From: Thinopyrum elongatum
Taxonomy: Eukaryota > Streptophyta > Magnoliopsida > Poales > Poaceae
Assembly (NCBI GenBank): GCA_011799875.1
Contig: CM022302.1
Location: 182,954,942-183,018,941, forward strand
Length of the DNA stretch: 64,000 nt
Direction of reading: 5' to 3'
Position numbers and translations under genes: made by a program. This document shows, piece after piece, positions 11,673 to 22,075 of the stretch (the first letter of the stretch is position 1; every line of letters begins with the position of its first letter). The notes below the pieces were generated by a model, which was not told the origin of the DNA, searched no databases, and saw only the letters and a list, made by a program, of their open reading frames with translations.

Positions 11673-12623
11673 ATGGAGTTGAGGTGGCCTCATATTATTC
11701 GTCTTTATCATGTCTTTCTTGAAAATGATGGAAAGGAAAATTGTGCTCAATTGATAGAAGAAGAATTCAATAAAATGTTTGGCATAAATGATGAGCATGA
11801 TTCCAATGTTGTTAGTATGCTTGCTATGAATATCCATGATGCTAATGATATGCAAAGCCATAAGCTTGGGGATCCTATATTTGATGAAGATGATATTTTT
11901 AGTCCCCCAAGTTTTGATGAGAAATTTTATTATGATGAAAGTATGCCTCCTATTTATGATGACTATATTGATGAAAGTGGGTTTGGAAGAGTGTCAACTC
12001 TAGGTACTAATGATCCCACTATTTTGGAGGTTGTTGAATCTTATTGTAATAATTATGAAAGTGGATTTGGAGAGGTCATAACTTTATTTAATGATGAATC
12101 CACTATTTTGGAAGAGGTTTCAATTAACTATGATAACAAAGTTGCTATATTTGATGATTATGGTGATGACATGTATGCTATATTTAATAATGATAACCAT
12201 GAAACTTGTCATCATGATTTTAATTTTCAATCACATGATAGTTATTTTGTTGAGTTTGCTCTCACCACTATTCATGAGAATAAATTTTCTTATGTGGAGA
12301 GTAGTAAAATTTATATGCTTGTAGATCATGAAAAGAATGCTTTATGTGATAGCTATATTGTTCAATTCATTCATGATGCTACTGAAAATCATTATGAGAG
12401 GGGAACATATGCTTTTACATATTGCAATAATATCAAGTTTCCTCTCTATGTGTTGAAATTTTTGAAGTTATGCTTGTTTTGCCTTCCTATGCTAGTTGAT
12501 TCTTGTTCCCACAAATTGTTTTCTCACAAAATACCTATGCATAGTAAGTGGGTTAGACTTAAATGTGCTAGTCATATGCTTCATGATGCTCTCATTATGT
12601 TTCAATTCTTATCTTTTATGTGA
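11673..12623 (+). CDS. E2 lineage ORF, 316-aa acidic protein of unknown function
   Basis: The only intact copy of the shared ORF. The frame is open upstream to 11622, but ATG at 11673 is the first methionine. The protein is rich in Asp, Asn and Tyr, with an internal repeat ESGFGRVSTL (101-110) / ESGFGEVITL (129-138). A conserved KLGD at 64-67 is encoded by the polypurine-like AAGCTTGGGGAT. The C-terminal third carries CDSYIV, HYERG, a hydrophobic stretch (about 257-275) that could be a membrane segment, KIPMHSKWVRLK, HMLHDAL and the end FQFLSFM. I see no gag major-homology region, no zinc knuckle, no DTG and no YVDD. Its place right after the PBS suggests a gag-like or packaging role, but that is inference only. 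Confidence 0.75.
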   Translation: MELRWPHIIRLYHVFLENDGKENCAQLIEEEFNKMFGINDEHDSNVVSMLAMNIHDANDMQSHKLGDPIFDEDDIFSPPSFDEKFYYDESMPPIYDDYIDESGFGRVSTLGTNDPTILEVVESYCNNYESGFGEVITLFNDESTILEEVSINYDNKVAIFDDYGDDMYAIFNNDNHETCHHDFNFQSHDSYFVEFALTTIHENKFSYVESSKIYMLVDHEKNALCDSYIVQFIHDATENHYERGTYAFTYCNNIKFPLYVLKFLKLCLFCLPMLVDSCSHKLFSHKIPMHSKWVRLKCASHMLHDALIMFQFLSFM

Positions 12624-12674
12624 GCATCATTGAAATCATCATGCCTAGCTAAAAAGGCATTAAAGAAAAGCGCT

Positions 12675-12694
12675 TGTTGGGAGACAACCCAACA
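12675..12694 (+). other. E2 copy of conserved post-ORF stem-loop
   Basis: TGTTGGG-AGACAA-CCCAACA, a perfect 7-bp stem with loop AGACAA, 51 bp after the ORF stop. Equivalents: E1 6243-6258, E4 51681-51700, E3 about 20677-20700 (minus, diverged stem, same GGGAGACAACCC core). Confidence 0.7.
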
Positions 12695-13333
12695 TTTACC
12701 CCTACCGTTTTTGTGTGTTAACATGATTAAGGTACTGTAGTAATCATGTTTTATAGCTTTTGTTTCAATAAAGTGCCAAGTAAAGCCTTTGGGATAGTGT
12801 GGATGATAGTTGACTTGATTATGTGCAAAAACAGAAACTTTTGCTTCCAGTAACATAATTGTTTAAATTCACTGGAGCATATAAAAACTCTGATTTTTTT
12901 ACATATGATTGATATAAAAAAATTCTACGTTTTCCTTATTTTTCAGAATTTTTGCCGTTACATAAGTATGACTATAATTCAGATCTTTACGTACTGTTCT
13001 GTTTTTGACAGATTATGTTTTCAATGCATAGTTTGCTTGTTTTATAGTTTCTATGGCTTATATTAGTCAATATAAGTTGTAGAAATTGTAGGGTACAGTA
13101 GGAATTGTGTGAGAACAATTATGAATCTTATCTTGACAGTACCAAAGTGAATGATTTGTCTTTATCATACTAACCCATCTCACAAAGTTCCGTTAAGTTT
13201 TTGTGTGATTGAAGTTTTCAAGTTTTGGGTGAGATCTCGATATGAGGAGAATAAGGAGTGAAAACACCCTAATCTTGGGGATTCCCAAGGCACCATAAGG
13301 TAATATTTAAGGAATATCCAAGCAACAAAGCTT

Positions 13334-13357
13334 GGGGATGCCCCGGAAGGCATCCCC
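13334..13357 (+). other. E2 stem-loop GGGGATGCC/GGCATCCCC, copy 1
   Basis: Perfect 9-bp stem, loop CCGGAA. Confidence 0.7.
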
Positions 13358-14070
13358 TCTTTCGCCTCCAACATTATCGGTAACCTCACTTGGAGCTACA
13401 TTTTCATTCGGCACATGATATGTTTTTTTCTTGGAGCATCATTTTATTTTATTAGGATTTGCTTGATGTTATTTACAATAATGTTTTGTATCTTTTACTT
13501 CAATAAAAGTGTCAAGGATAGCCTTTAGCATGCTTATTTTGCAAGTCTATATGTTGCTGTTTGAAAATAGAAAGTTGCACGCTAGTGCGTGAATTCTTGA
13601 GAAAAGTCAGAATGTGATAAAATGTTGAATTTTTTGAAAAATAATCTATGCTAATTTTTCTACAGTGTGGTAAATTTTAGGAATTTTTGGAGTTAGGTAA
13701 GTATGAGTAAAATTGCACTCTTTACAGACTGTCCCGTTTAGACAGATTGCTGTTATGTTTGCATTGTTTGCATATGTTTGCTTGTTTAATGATTCTATTT
13801 AAGGATAGGAGTATTAAATATGCAGAGGCATTTAGTATGAAATGTTAAATAATAATTTTATTGATTTGCTACAGTAGAGAATGATAAGGTTATTGCATTG
13901 ATTTATAGTAACTTTTCTCACGAGTTCTTGTTGAGTTTTGTGTGGATGAAGTTTTTGAGATTTAGAGAAACCGTGATATAAAAGGAATTAAGGAGACACA
14001 AAAGCTCAAGATTGGGGATGCCCAAGGCATCCCAAGATAACATTTCAATAAGTCTCAAGCGTCTAAGCTT

Positions 14071-14094
14071 GGGGATGCCCAGGTAGGCATCCCA
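14071..14094 (+). other. E2 stem-loop, copy 2
   Basis: Stem GGGGATGCC with GGCATCCCA, loop CAGGTA; one terminal mismatch. Confidence 0.6.
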
Positions 14095-14239
14095 CCTTTC
14101 TTCATCAATAATTATCGGTTAGCCTCTGTTGAGCCTAAGTTTTTGCTTCTTCAGATGATGTGTGCTATTCTTGGAATGCCATTTTATTTTGTTTCGCTTG
14201 CTGTTTTAATAAAATACTTAGATCTAAAATTTTCTAAAT

Positions 14240-15802
14240 AAGAGAGAGTCCTCAAATGGCTACCCATCTACTTAACTAATTTGATCTTCACTTATATCTT
14301 TTTGGAGTAGTTTGTCGAACACTCTCATGCTTCACTTATATTATTTTGAGAGTTGATAATAGTGATGACAATTTGCACAAGCTATGAAATTGGTACCAAA
14401 GTGATGGATGTTCAAGAAGGATATAATAAAAACTTTCATGTAGATCATTGGATATGATAAGTTTGATTCCTTGCAATAGTTTTGCGATATGGAGATAATA
14501 ATATGTGAGTCATGTTGGTGAGTAATTATGCTTTAGTAAGAATATTGGTGTTAAGGTTTGTGATTCCCTATGCAAGCACGAAAGTCAATAGTTATGCAAT
14601 GAAATTACATCCTACTTGTGGTGCATTATTCGGTGTTAGTTATTTTTAATGCTCGTTTATGATCATTTTCGTTTCTTGGTTGGTCGCTTCTCAATCTATT
14701 TGTTAGCCTTCATTTGTACTAAGCGGGAATACTGCTTGTGCATCCAAACTCCTTAAACCAAGTTGTGCCAAATGAGTCCACCATTCCTACCTATATGCTG
14801 TATTTCCGTGTCGTTCCAAGTAAATTTGTATGTGCCAACTCTAATTTTCAAAATAAATTTCCTTTTTGTGTGCCCGTACCGCTCATGAAGCGGTAGGGGG
14901 TGGCCAATATTTTCCATGCTAGATGTGTTATTATCAAGTTGAGGGTTTATACACTTGTCATTGCACGGGAGTGTGGCAAAGGTAATAGGGATGCCAAGTC
15001 TCGAAATGCAAAAAAAAATATTTATGTTGTTTAATAATAAATTCCTTGGAAAGTGTTGGTATGGAAGGCACCCGTGGATACGGCTAGCCATGGATTGTGA
15101 AAGAATGGTGGAAAAAGGAATACACTTTATTTTCTATTTGGGAACCGCCTATGATGTATCTAGCATGAAAAGTGTTGGGAATTCTTGGTCGTTTTCGTTG
15201 ACAGGAAAAGTATGCCTCTCAAAATATTTTATCTCTCAATTTAAGCTTTGAGCTCTGGCACCTCTACAAATCTCTGCTTCCCTCTACGACAGGCCTATCT
15301 ATTTACTTTATGCAATTTTTAATTTTATTTGAGTCTCCATCTTCTCTTATAAAGCACCAACTAGGGAGTACTATGATCATACCTGTGCATTGGATGTAGC
15401 TAATATTTGAGTGTGTTTCATGAATGGATCAATGATTGAGCATAATGGTCTAGGGATAGCTTTCTTTAGCATTGATATTTTGAAAGACATGTTTGCTTGT
15501 TAGTATTCTCCAGTATTGATGTCTTCCTGTCAAATTATATACTATTGCTTTGAATCATTCAAGTCCAAATGTCCATGCTACAAAAGAAAGAGTATATGAT
15601 GAATATGATAGGTAGCATTCCACAAAAAAAATCCGCTTTCAATTGCTACTTTATCATGATGAGTTTTATGAGAAAGAGTTGCTATTATGATGCTAGGAAA
15701 AGTGATTGAAATTATCATTGATCAAACTTATGCACTATGCTAGCATTCACACTTCATAAATTATTTCATTTATCATTTACCTACTCGAGGACGAGTAGGA
15801 AT
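14240..15802 (+). other. E2 non-coding 3' region
   Basis: No gene. It holds two TGCTTCACTTATAT repeats (about 14286-14360) and blocks nearly identical to E1 7330-8600, including GGGAATRCTKCTTGTGCATC and CCGCTCATGAAGCGG (E1 about 7829-7843, E2 about 14879-14893), itself a short inverted repeat CCGCT-CATGA-AGCGG. Confidence 0.65.
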
Positions 15803-15817
15803 TAAGCTTGGGGATGC
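15803..15817 (+). promoter_or_regulatory. E2 polypurine-tract block
   Basis: TAAGCTTGGGGATGC directly abuts the 3' LTR start (TGATATG). It would prime plus-strand DNA synthesis. Confidence 0.75.
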
Positions 15818-17496
15818 TGATATGTCTCCAACGTATCTATAATTTATGAAGTATTCATGCCATGTTTACAACAATTTTATATGGTTTTGGTATGATTTGA
15901 ATGGAACTAACCCGGACTGATGCTGTTTTCGGTAGAACTACCGTGGTGTTGTTTTTTGTGTAGAAATGAAAGTTCTCCAAATGCAACGAAACTTTTAACG
16001 GTTTTTTTTGGAACAAAAGAGGCACTAGAAGCTTCGTGGAGGGGGGGGGGGGGCAGAAGGTGAAGGAGGTGAGCACAACCCACCAGGGCGTGCCAGGGGC
16101 CTTGCCCGTGTGCAGGTGGGTTGTGGTCACCTCGAGGCCCATCTTCCCGTGAAACCAACGCCAAAAAATCCTATAAATACAGAAACCCCCAGAAATAACC
16201 CCAGATCAGAAGTTACGCCGCCGCAAGCCTCTGTAGCCACGAAAAACCAATCTAGACCTTGTTCTGGCACCCTGCCGGAGGGGGCAATCATCACCGGTGG
16301 CCATCTTCGTCATCCTGGCAGCCACCATGATGAGGAGGGTGTAGTCCACCCTCGAGGCTGAGGGTTTGTACCAGTAGCTATGTGTTTAATCTCTCTCTCT
16401 CTCTCTCGTGTTCTTCAGTTGGCACGATCTTGATGTATCGCGAGCTTTGTTAATATAGTTGGATCATATGGTGTTTCTCCCTCTCTATCTTGTTGTGATG
16501 AATTGATTTTTCCCTTTGAGATTTCGTTTTTATCGGATTGAATACTTTTATGGATTTGAGAGCACTTGATGTATGTCTTGCTATGAATACCCATGGTGAC
16601 AATGGGGTATCATATTGATTCACTTGGTATATGTTTTGGCACTCAACTCGCGGATTCTCGAGGTGACATTGGGGTAATCTATGCATAGGGGTTGATGCAT
16701 GTTTTCATCCTTGTTTCTCCGGTAGAAATCTTGGGGCACTCTTTGAGGTTATTTGTGTTGGATTGAGTATTATGAATCTGAACTTGTTTGATGCATATCG
16801 TATAATCAACTCACGGATACCCGTGGTGACATTGGAGTATCTAGGTGACATTAGAGTTGGTTGATGTGTATCATATGGTGTTATTTTAGTGCGAACTCTT
16901 GGATAGATCGATCGGAAAGGATAACTTAGTGTTATTTTAGTATGAACTCTTAGATAGATCGATCGGAAAGGATAATTTTGAGGTGGTTTCGTACCCTACA
17001 AACAATTTCTTCTTATGTTCTCCGCTAGATAAGAACTGTGGAGTGATTCTTCATCGCACGTTAAGGGATGGTTATATGATCCAATTATATTAGCAATGTT
17101 GAGAGATTGCACTAGCGAAAGTACGGACCCTAGGCCCCATTTTCAAGCATTTGCAATACCGTCTGTGCTCTGCTTTATCAATTGCTACCTTGCTGTTTTT
17201 TATTGTTCCTATTACAAAAATAATATCTATTATCATTACTATGCATGTATCACCATCTCTTCACCGAACTAGTGCACCTATACAAATTACCATTGTATTT
17301 GGTGTGTTGGGGACACAAGAGACTCTTTGTTATTTGGTTGTAGGGTTGTTTGAGAGAGACCATCTTCATCCTATGCCTCCCACAGATTGATAAACCTTAC
17401 ATCATCCACTTGAGGGAAATTTGCTACTGTCCTACAAAACTCTACGCTTGGAGGCCCAACACGAGTCTACAAGAACAAGTTGTGAAGTAGACATCA
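15818..17496 (+). repeat. E2 3' LTR
   Basis: 1679 bp, TGATATGTCTCC to GACATCA. It is 67 bp longer than the 5' LTR, mainly because GTGTTATTTTAGTRYGAACT..GATCGGAAAGGATAA is present twice near 16880-16980. LTRs are identical at insertion, so this arose later. Confidence 0.88.
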
Positions 17497-17501
17497 GAGG
17501 C

Positions 17502-17782
17502 GCACCCCTAGGGCTTGTGGGCCCCTTGGACATCGTCTCGCGTTGATTATTTTTTCCAAAAATCACATATATTCCAAAACAAATCTCCGTAAATTTTTAT
17601 CGCGTTTGGACTTCATTTGGTATGGATATTCTGCGAAACAAAAAACATGCAACAAACATGAACTGGCACTGGATCAATATGTTAGTCCCAAAAATAATAT
17701 AAAAAGTTGCCAAAAGTATATGAAAGTTGTAGAATATTGGCATGAAACAATCAAAAATTATAGATACGACGGAGACATATCA
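17502..17782 (-). repeat. E3 3' LTR, proximal segment
   Basis: On the minus strand this starts TGATATGTCTCCGTCGTATC at 17782 and is collinear with 44170-44456. It rejoins 9935 across E2. Confidence 0.88.
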
Positions 17783-20735
17783 GCATCCCGAAGCTTAATT
17801 CCTGCTTGTCCTCGAGTAGGTAAATGATAAAAAAATAATTTTTGATGTGGAATTCTACCTAGCATAATCTTGATCATATAATCTAATCATGGCATGAATA
17901 TTAAGACACGAGTGATTCAAAGCAACAGTCTATAATTTGACATAAAGACATCAATACTCAGGCATCCCAACAAAAACAATCATGTCTTTCAAAATATTAA
18001 TGCTAAAGAATGTTATCCCTACAAAATCATATAGCCTTGTCATGCTCCATCTTCTTAACACAAAGTATTTATCATGCACAACCCCGATGACAAGCCGAGC
18101 AATTGGTTCATACTTTTTAACGCGCTTCAGCTTTTTCAACCCCCACGCAATACATGAGCACAAGCCATGGATATAGCACTATGGGTGGAATAGAGTATGG
18201 TGATATAGATAATATGGAGAAGACAAAAAAAGGAGAAAGTCTCACATCGACGCAGCTAATCAGCGGGCTATGGAGATGCCCATCAATTGATGTCAATGTG
18301 AGGTGTAGGGATTGCCATGCAACGGATGCACTAAGAGCTATAAGTGTATGAAAGCTCAAACTGAAAACTAAGTGGGTGTGCATCCAACTTGCTTGCTCAT
18401 GAAGGCCTCGGGTATTTGAGGAAGCCCATCATCGGAATATACAAGCCAAGTTCTATAATGAAAAATTCCCACTAGTATATGAAAGTGACAACATAGGAGA
18501 CTCTCTATATGAAAAACATGGTGCTACTCTAAAGCACAAGTGTGGTAAAGGATAGTAACATTGCCCCTTCTCTATTTTTCTCTTTTTTTCTTTTTTTTCT
18601 TTTTTTGTTGGGCTCTTTTTGGCCTCTCTTTTTTTCGTCCGGAGTCTCATCCTGACTTGTGGGGGAATCATAGTCTCCATCATCCTTTCCTCACTAGGAC
18701 AATGCTCTAATAATGATGATCATCACACTTTTATTTACTTAGAACTCGATAAAACTAATACATGATGACTCTATATGAATGCCTCTGGCAGTGTACCAGG
18801 ATGTGCAATGATCTAGCATAGCAAAGATATCAAAAAATGGACAAGCCATGAAAATATCAAGCTAGCTATCTTACGATCATGCAAAGCAATATGACAATGA
18901 ATGCACAAGTCATGTATATGATGATGATGGAAGTTGCATGGCAATATATCTCGGAATGGCTATGGAAATGCTATAATAGGTAGGTATGATGGCTGTTTTG
19001 AGGAAGATATAATGAGGCTTATGTGTGATAGAGCGTATCATATCACAGGGTTTGGATGCACCGGCAAAGTTTGCACCAACTCTCGAGATGATAAAGGGCA
19101 ATGCACGGTACCGAAGAGGCTAGCAAATTGTGGAAAGGTAAGAGTGCGTATAATCCATGGACTCACATTAGTCCTAAAGAACTCACATACTTATTGCGAA
19201 AGTTTATTAGCCCTCGAAGCAAAGTAATACTACGCATGCCCCTAGGGGTATATATTGGTAAGAAAAGACCATCGCTCGTCCCCGACCGCCACTCATAAGG
19301 AAGAAAATCAATAATAAATCATGCTCCAATATCATCGCATAATGAGAGAATATACGTGCATGCTTCGGGAATCACAAACCTTAACACCAATATTCTTACT
19401 AAACCACAATCATTCACTAGTACCTCCCACATATTACCATATCTATATCGCAAAACTATTGCAAGGAATCAAACATATCATATTCAGTGATCTACAAGTT
19501 TTATGTAGGATTTTATGACTAACCATGTGAATGACCAATTCCTGTTAACTCTCTAAATAGATATAAGTGAAGCATGAGAGTTTAATTCTTTCTACAAAAG
19601 ACTTGACCATGCTCTAACAAATATAAGTGAAGCAAAAGAGCATTCTACAAATAACGGTTTTCTATATGAAGAGAAACAGGCAATCCAAACTTCAAATGAT
19701 ATAAGTGAAGCACATGAAGCATTCTATAAAGCCATACTCAAAAGATATATGTGAAGTGCAAAGAGCATTCTATAAATCAACCAAGGACTATCTCATACCA
19801 GCATGGTGCATTATTAAAAGAAAAATAAAAAGCACACGACGCTCCAAGTTTACGCATATCATGTGACGAATAAAAATATAGCTCCAAGTAAAATTACCGA
19901 TAGTCGTTAGAAGAAAGAGGGGATGCCTTCTGGGGCATCCCCAAGCTTAGCCTCTCGCCACTCCTTATTCCTTCATCCATCGTGATCTCACCCAAAACTT
20001 GAGAACTTCAATAACACAAAACTTAACAAAACCCTCGTGAGATCTGTTAGTATAATAAAGCAAATCACTACTTTAAGTACTATTGAAAACCCATTCATTT
20101 TTTTTGCACTATAACTACTATACTCAAACTTCACCACAGCTTATATCACCGATACAATCCATAGATTCATCAAAACACGCAAAACAATGCATCAAAAACA
20201 GAATCTATCAAAACAAAGAATAGTCTGTAGAAATCTGAACATTGACCATACTTCTCTAACTCCAAAAATTCTGAAAAATTAGGAAAAAAATCATAGCAGT
20301 ACTGTGTAAAATTTTCAGAAACTGTTGATGTTCTAGTAAAAAATGTAAATTCACGCACCGCGGCCAAAGTTTATGTTTTTGCACTACACATACCAAACAA
20401 GCAATCTAATCATCCTAAAGGCAAATCTTGGCACATTATTTTTATAATACAATGGATTTGTACAAGGGGATAATTATTTTTGTTGAAAAGTTTCTGTAAT
20501 TCAAGATTTGCAAAGTTTCCATGGGCATGAACAAAGTTCAAGGAGCTCCCCCACTTCAACGGTGCTCGTCTTTCTTACTTTCACTTTTCTTTTTGAAAAG
20601 TTTTAGGTTCCCCTCTATATTTTTTGTTTTTAAACATTTTAAAATCACACAACAGAATAAAATGACTCTCTAAAACTGCTGGGTTGTCTCCCTGGCAGCG
20701 CTTTCTTTAAAGCCATTAAGCTGGGCATAAAGTGC
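17783..20735 (-). other. E3 non-coding 3' region
   Basis: Minus strand. From right to left: post-ORF stem-loop remnant (20700-20677), AAAACAGAATCTATCAAAACA-type block (about 20195), stem-loop GGGGATGCC/GGCATCCCC (19919-19942), the ATATAAGTGAAGCA array (19760-19560, about four copies) and the polypurine block AATTAAGCTTCGGGATGC next to the LTR (17783-17799). The poly-T tract at about 18580-18606 is simple sequence. None of the short frames looks coding. Confidence 0.65.
19919..19942 (-). other. E3 copy of the GGGGATGCC stem-loop
   Basis: Perfect 9-bp stem; the loop on the minus strand is CCAGAA. The stem is unchanged relative to E1 and E2 while the loop differs. Confidence 0.7.
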
Positions 20736-21138
20736 TCAAGTAATTGATCCACCCGGATCCCAAGGTATATCAAAGCCAATTTTAATTATCAATGATTTGT
20801 ATTTTAGTAGTGAGGACAAAGTAATATATATCATGAAACAACGAAGTCTAACTCTCTTCCTATGCATCGACATGTCATAAAAGAACAATTCATGCACACA
20901 AAGTAAAGGCCAATGCATAGTATAAACAGTTTCTTGCAATTTCATCGTATTGGAAACATAGAGAGGTGAAGATGTAGTTCCTCTCTCATAATAATTGCAA
21001 TTAGGAGCAGCAAGCACATTCATATTATATTCATCAAAATCATCATGTGTAATGGTAAAATGCAACCCACCAATATAATCCTTAATAAGCGCAAACTTCT
21101 CCGATATAGTGTAGTTGGGAGAATTCAAAAAGATAATA
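20736..21138 (-). pseudogene. E3 lineage ORF, 3' exon-like piece downstream of Gypsy-B
   Basis: Minus-strand frame that continues 29735-30681 when Gypsy-B and one TAATA copy are removed; the reading frame is preserved across the junction. It keeps NYYERG, MSMHRKRVRLR and a C-terminus that differs from E1 and E2 (ends GGSIT). Product unknown. See the entry at 29735. Confidence 0.7.
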
Positions 21139-22008
21139 TGTCGATGTTCTGGGAACCAGGGTACCCAGACTTGCCTGCCTGCGGCCCATGGCATGGCTCC
21201 CTCGACGGCCTGGTACGGCCCACCTCCAAGACCATCAAGACAAGACCCTCACAAAGGGCCAAGCCTTGCGAGGGGGACGACACCGAGACCTCCCAAGGGA
21301 GCGGCCTCCTCAGGTGCCCTCCCGAGGAGTGGAGATTTCTATGCAGGTACCCGGCCTCATGAGGCCACGATGACGCAAGCCATGATGACCAAGGCAGGAA
21401 GGCACCAGCGGGCGCAAAAGAGGCAATTTCCTCTTTGGTGCATAGGAGGCAAGGACAGGCGTGGGTTCCCGAGGAATCTACCAAAGGTTTCCATTCTGGT
21501 GCTACGAGACCAAGACCACCAGCACGGCAGGACGGATGTCATCGCCGAGCCCACCGCTGCGTCATGACCAAAAGCTTTGCAGGCGAAGACCACCTTTCGT
21601 CTGGATAAGATGTACTACTTGTCCCCTTTCAAGTTGGCCACTGTGGGATCCCTTCCCGCCTACGTTTTGGGGGAAGAGGACCAAGGCCACTATAAATATA
21701 GGTTAGCCACCATCATAGAAGGGGTGGACTCACTCTCACCCCCGAGCCCTCGCGAGGTTGTTCATCCTCTGTACTTGTTCATCCTCAGCCCCTCGTGAGG
21801 CCGATCCACCACAAAGCAGGAGTAGGGTTTTACACTGCAAGGTGGCCCGAACCTGGGTAAACTGCCGTGTTCATCTTCTTCCTTGCTCACGTGAGTCCGA
21901 CTAGGCTAGGCTGTGGGGCGATGAGCTGGTAGGCTGGATAGGTTGAGTTCTTCGCACACACCCCATAGTTTGAACCTTTCTTGGTTCTATGGAGCCCTGA
22001 ATTCGACA
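21139..22008 (+). repeat. Gypsy-B 5' LTR
   Basis: TGTCGATGTTCT to ATTCGACA, 870 bp. TATA box at 21691-21698 (TATAAATA). Confidence 0.93.
21691..21698 (+). promoter_or_regulatory. Gypsy-B 5' LTR TATA box
   Basis: TATAAATA in CCACTATAAATATAGG. Conserved in the 3' LTR (29412-29419). Confidence 0.65.
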
Positions 22009-22028
22009 TTTGGCGCGCCAGGTAGGGG
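22009..22028 (+). promoter_or_regulatory. Gypsy-B primer-binding site
   Basis: TTTGGCGCGCCAGGTAGGGG directly after the LTR. It differs from the TGGCGCCGTTGCC type of E0, E2 and E3, so a different tRNA primer is likely. Confidence 0.7.
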
Positions 22029-22075
22029 CGTGTCGAAGCTCTGCCTCTTCACCAACCGCGCTCCCCCCGCGTTTC

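Larger units (their letters stand above)
12760..14240 (+). repeat. E2 duplicated 3' module (two copies, about 0.72 kb each)
   Basis: Copy 1 is about 12765-13440 and copy 2 about 13500-14215. Each contains in the same order AGCCTTT, an ACAGAAACTTTTGC-like start, a CTGTTYYGTTT..GACAGATT block, GTTGAGTTTTGTG, AAGTTTTTGAG, and the paired GGGGATGCC motif with stem-loop (13334-13357 and 14071-14094). E1, E3 and E4 have the module once. No gene here. Confidence 0.6.
9936..17496 (+). mobile_element. E2: full-length single-ORF LTR element
   Basis: LTRs 9936-11547 and 15818-17496 flank a 4.3-kb interior with PBS (11558-11576), one ORF (11673-12623), a duplicated non-coding 3' module, and the polypurine block (15803-15817). 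The flanks GCGGC (9931-9935) and GAGGC (17497-17501) are probably one target-site duplication with a later change. It is inserted in the E3 3' LTR, as the uninterrupted E3 copy at about 44150-44170 shows. No gag or pol. Confidence 0.88.

Noticed and set aside
9931..17501. Perfect target-site duplication for E2
   Set aside because: GCGGC and GAGGC differ at one base; accepted only as probable. The insertion itself is secured by the E3 LTR empty site.
17951..20367. Short ORFs of 60-90 codons in the E3 3' region as genes
   Set aside because: No conservation of frames relative to E1, E2 and E4, which are collinear here at DNA level.
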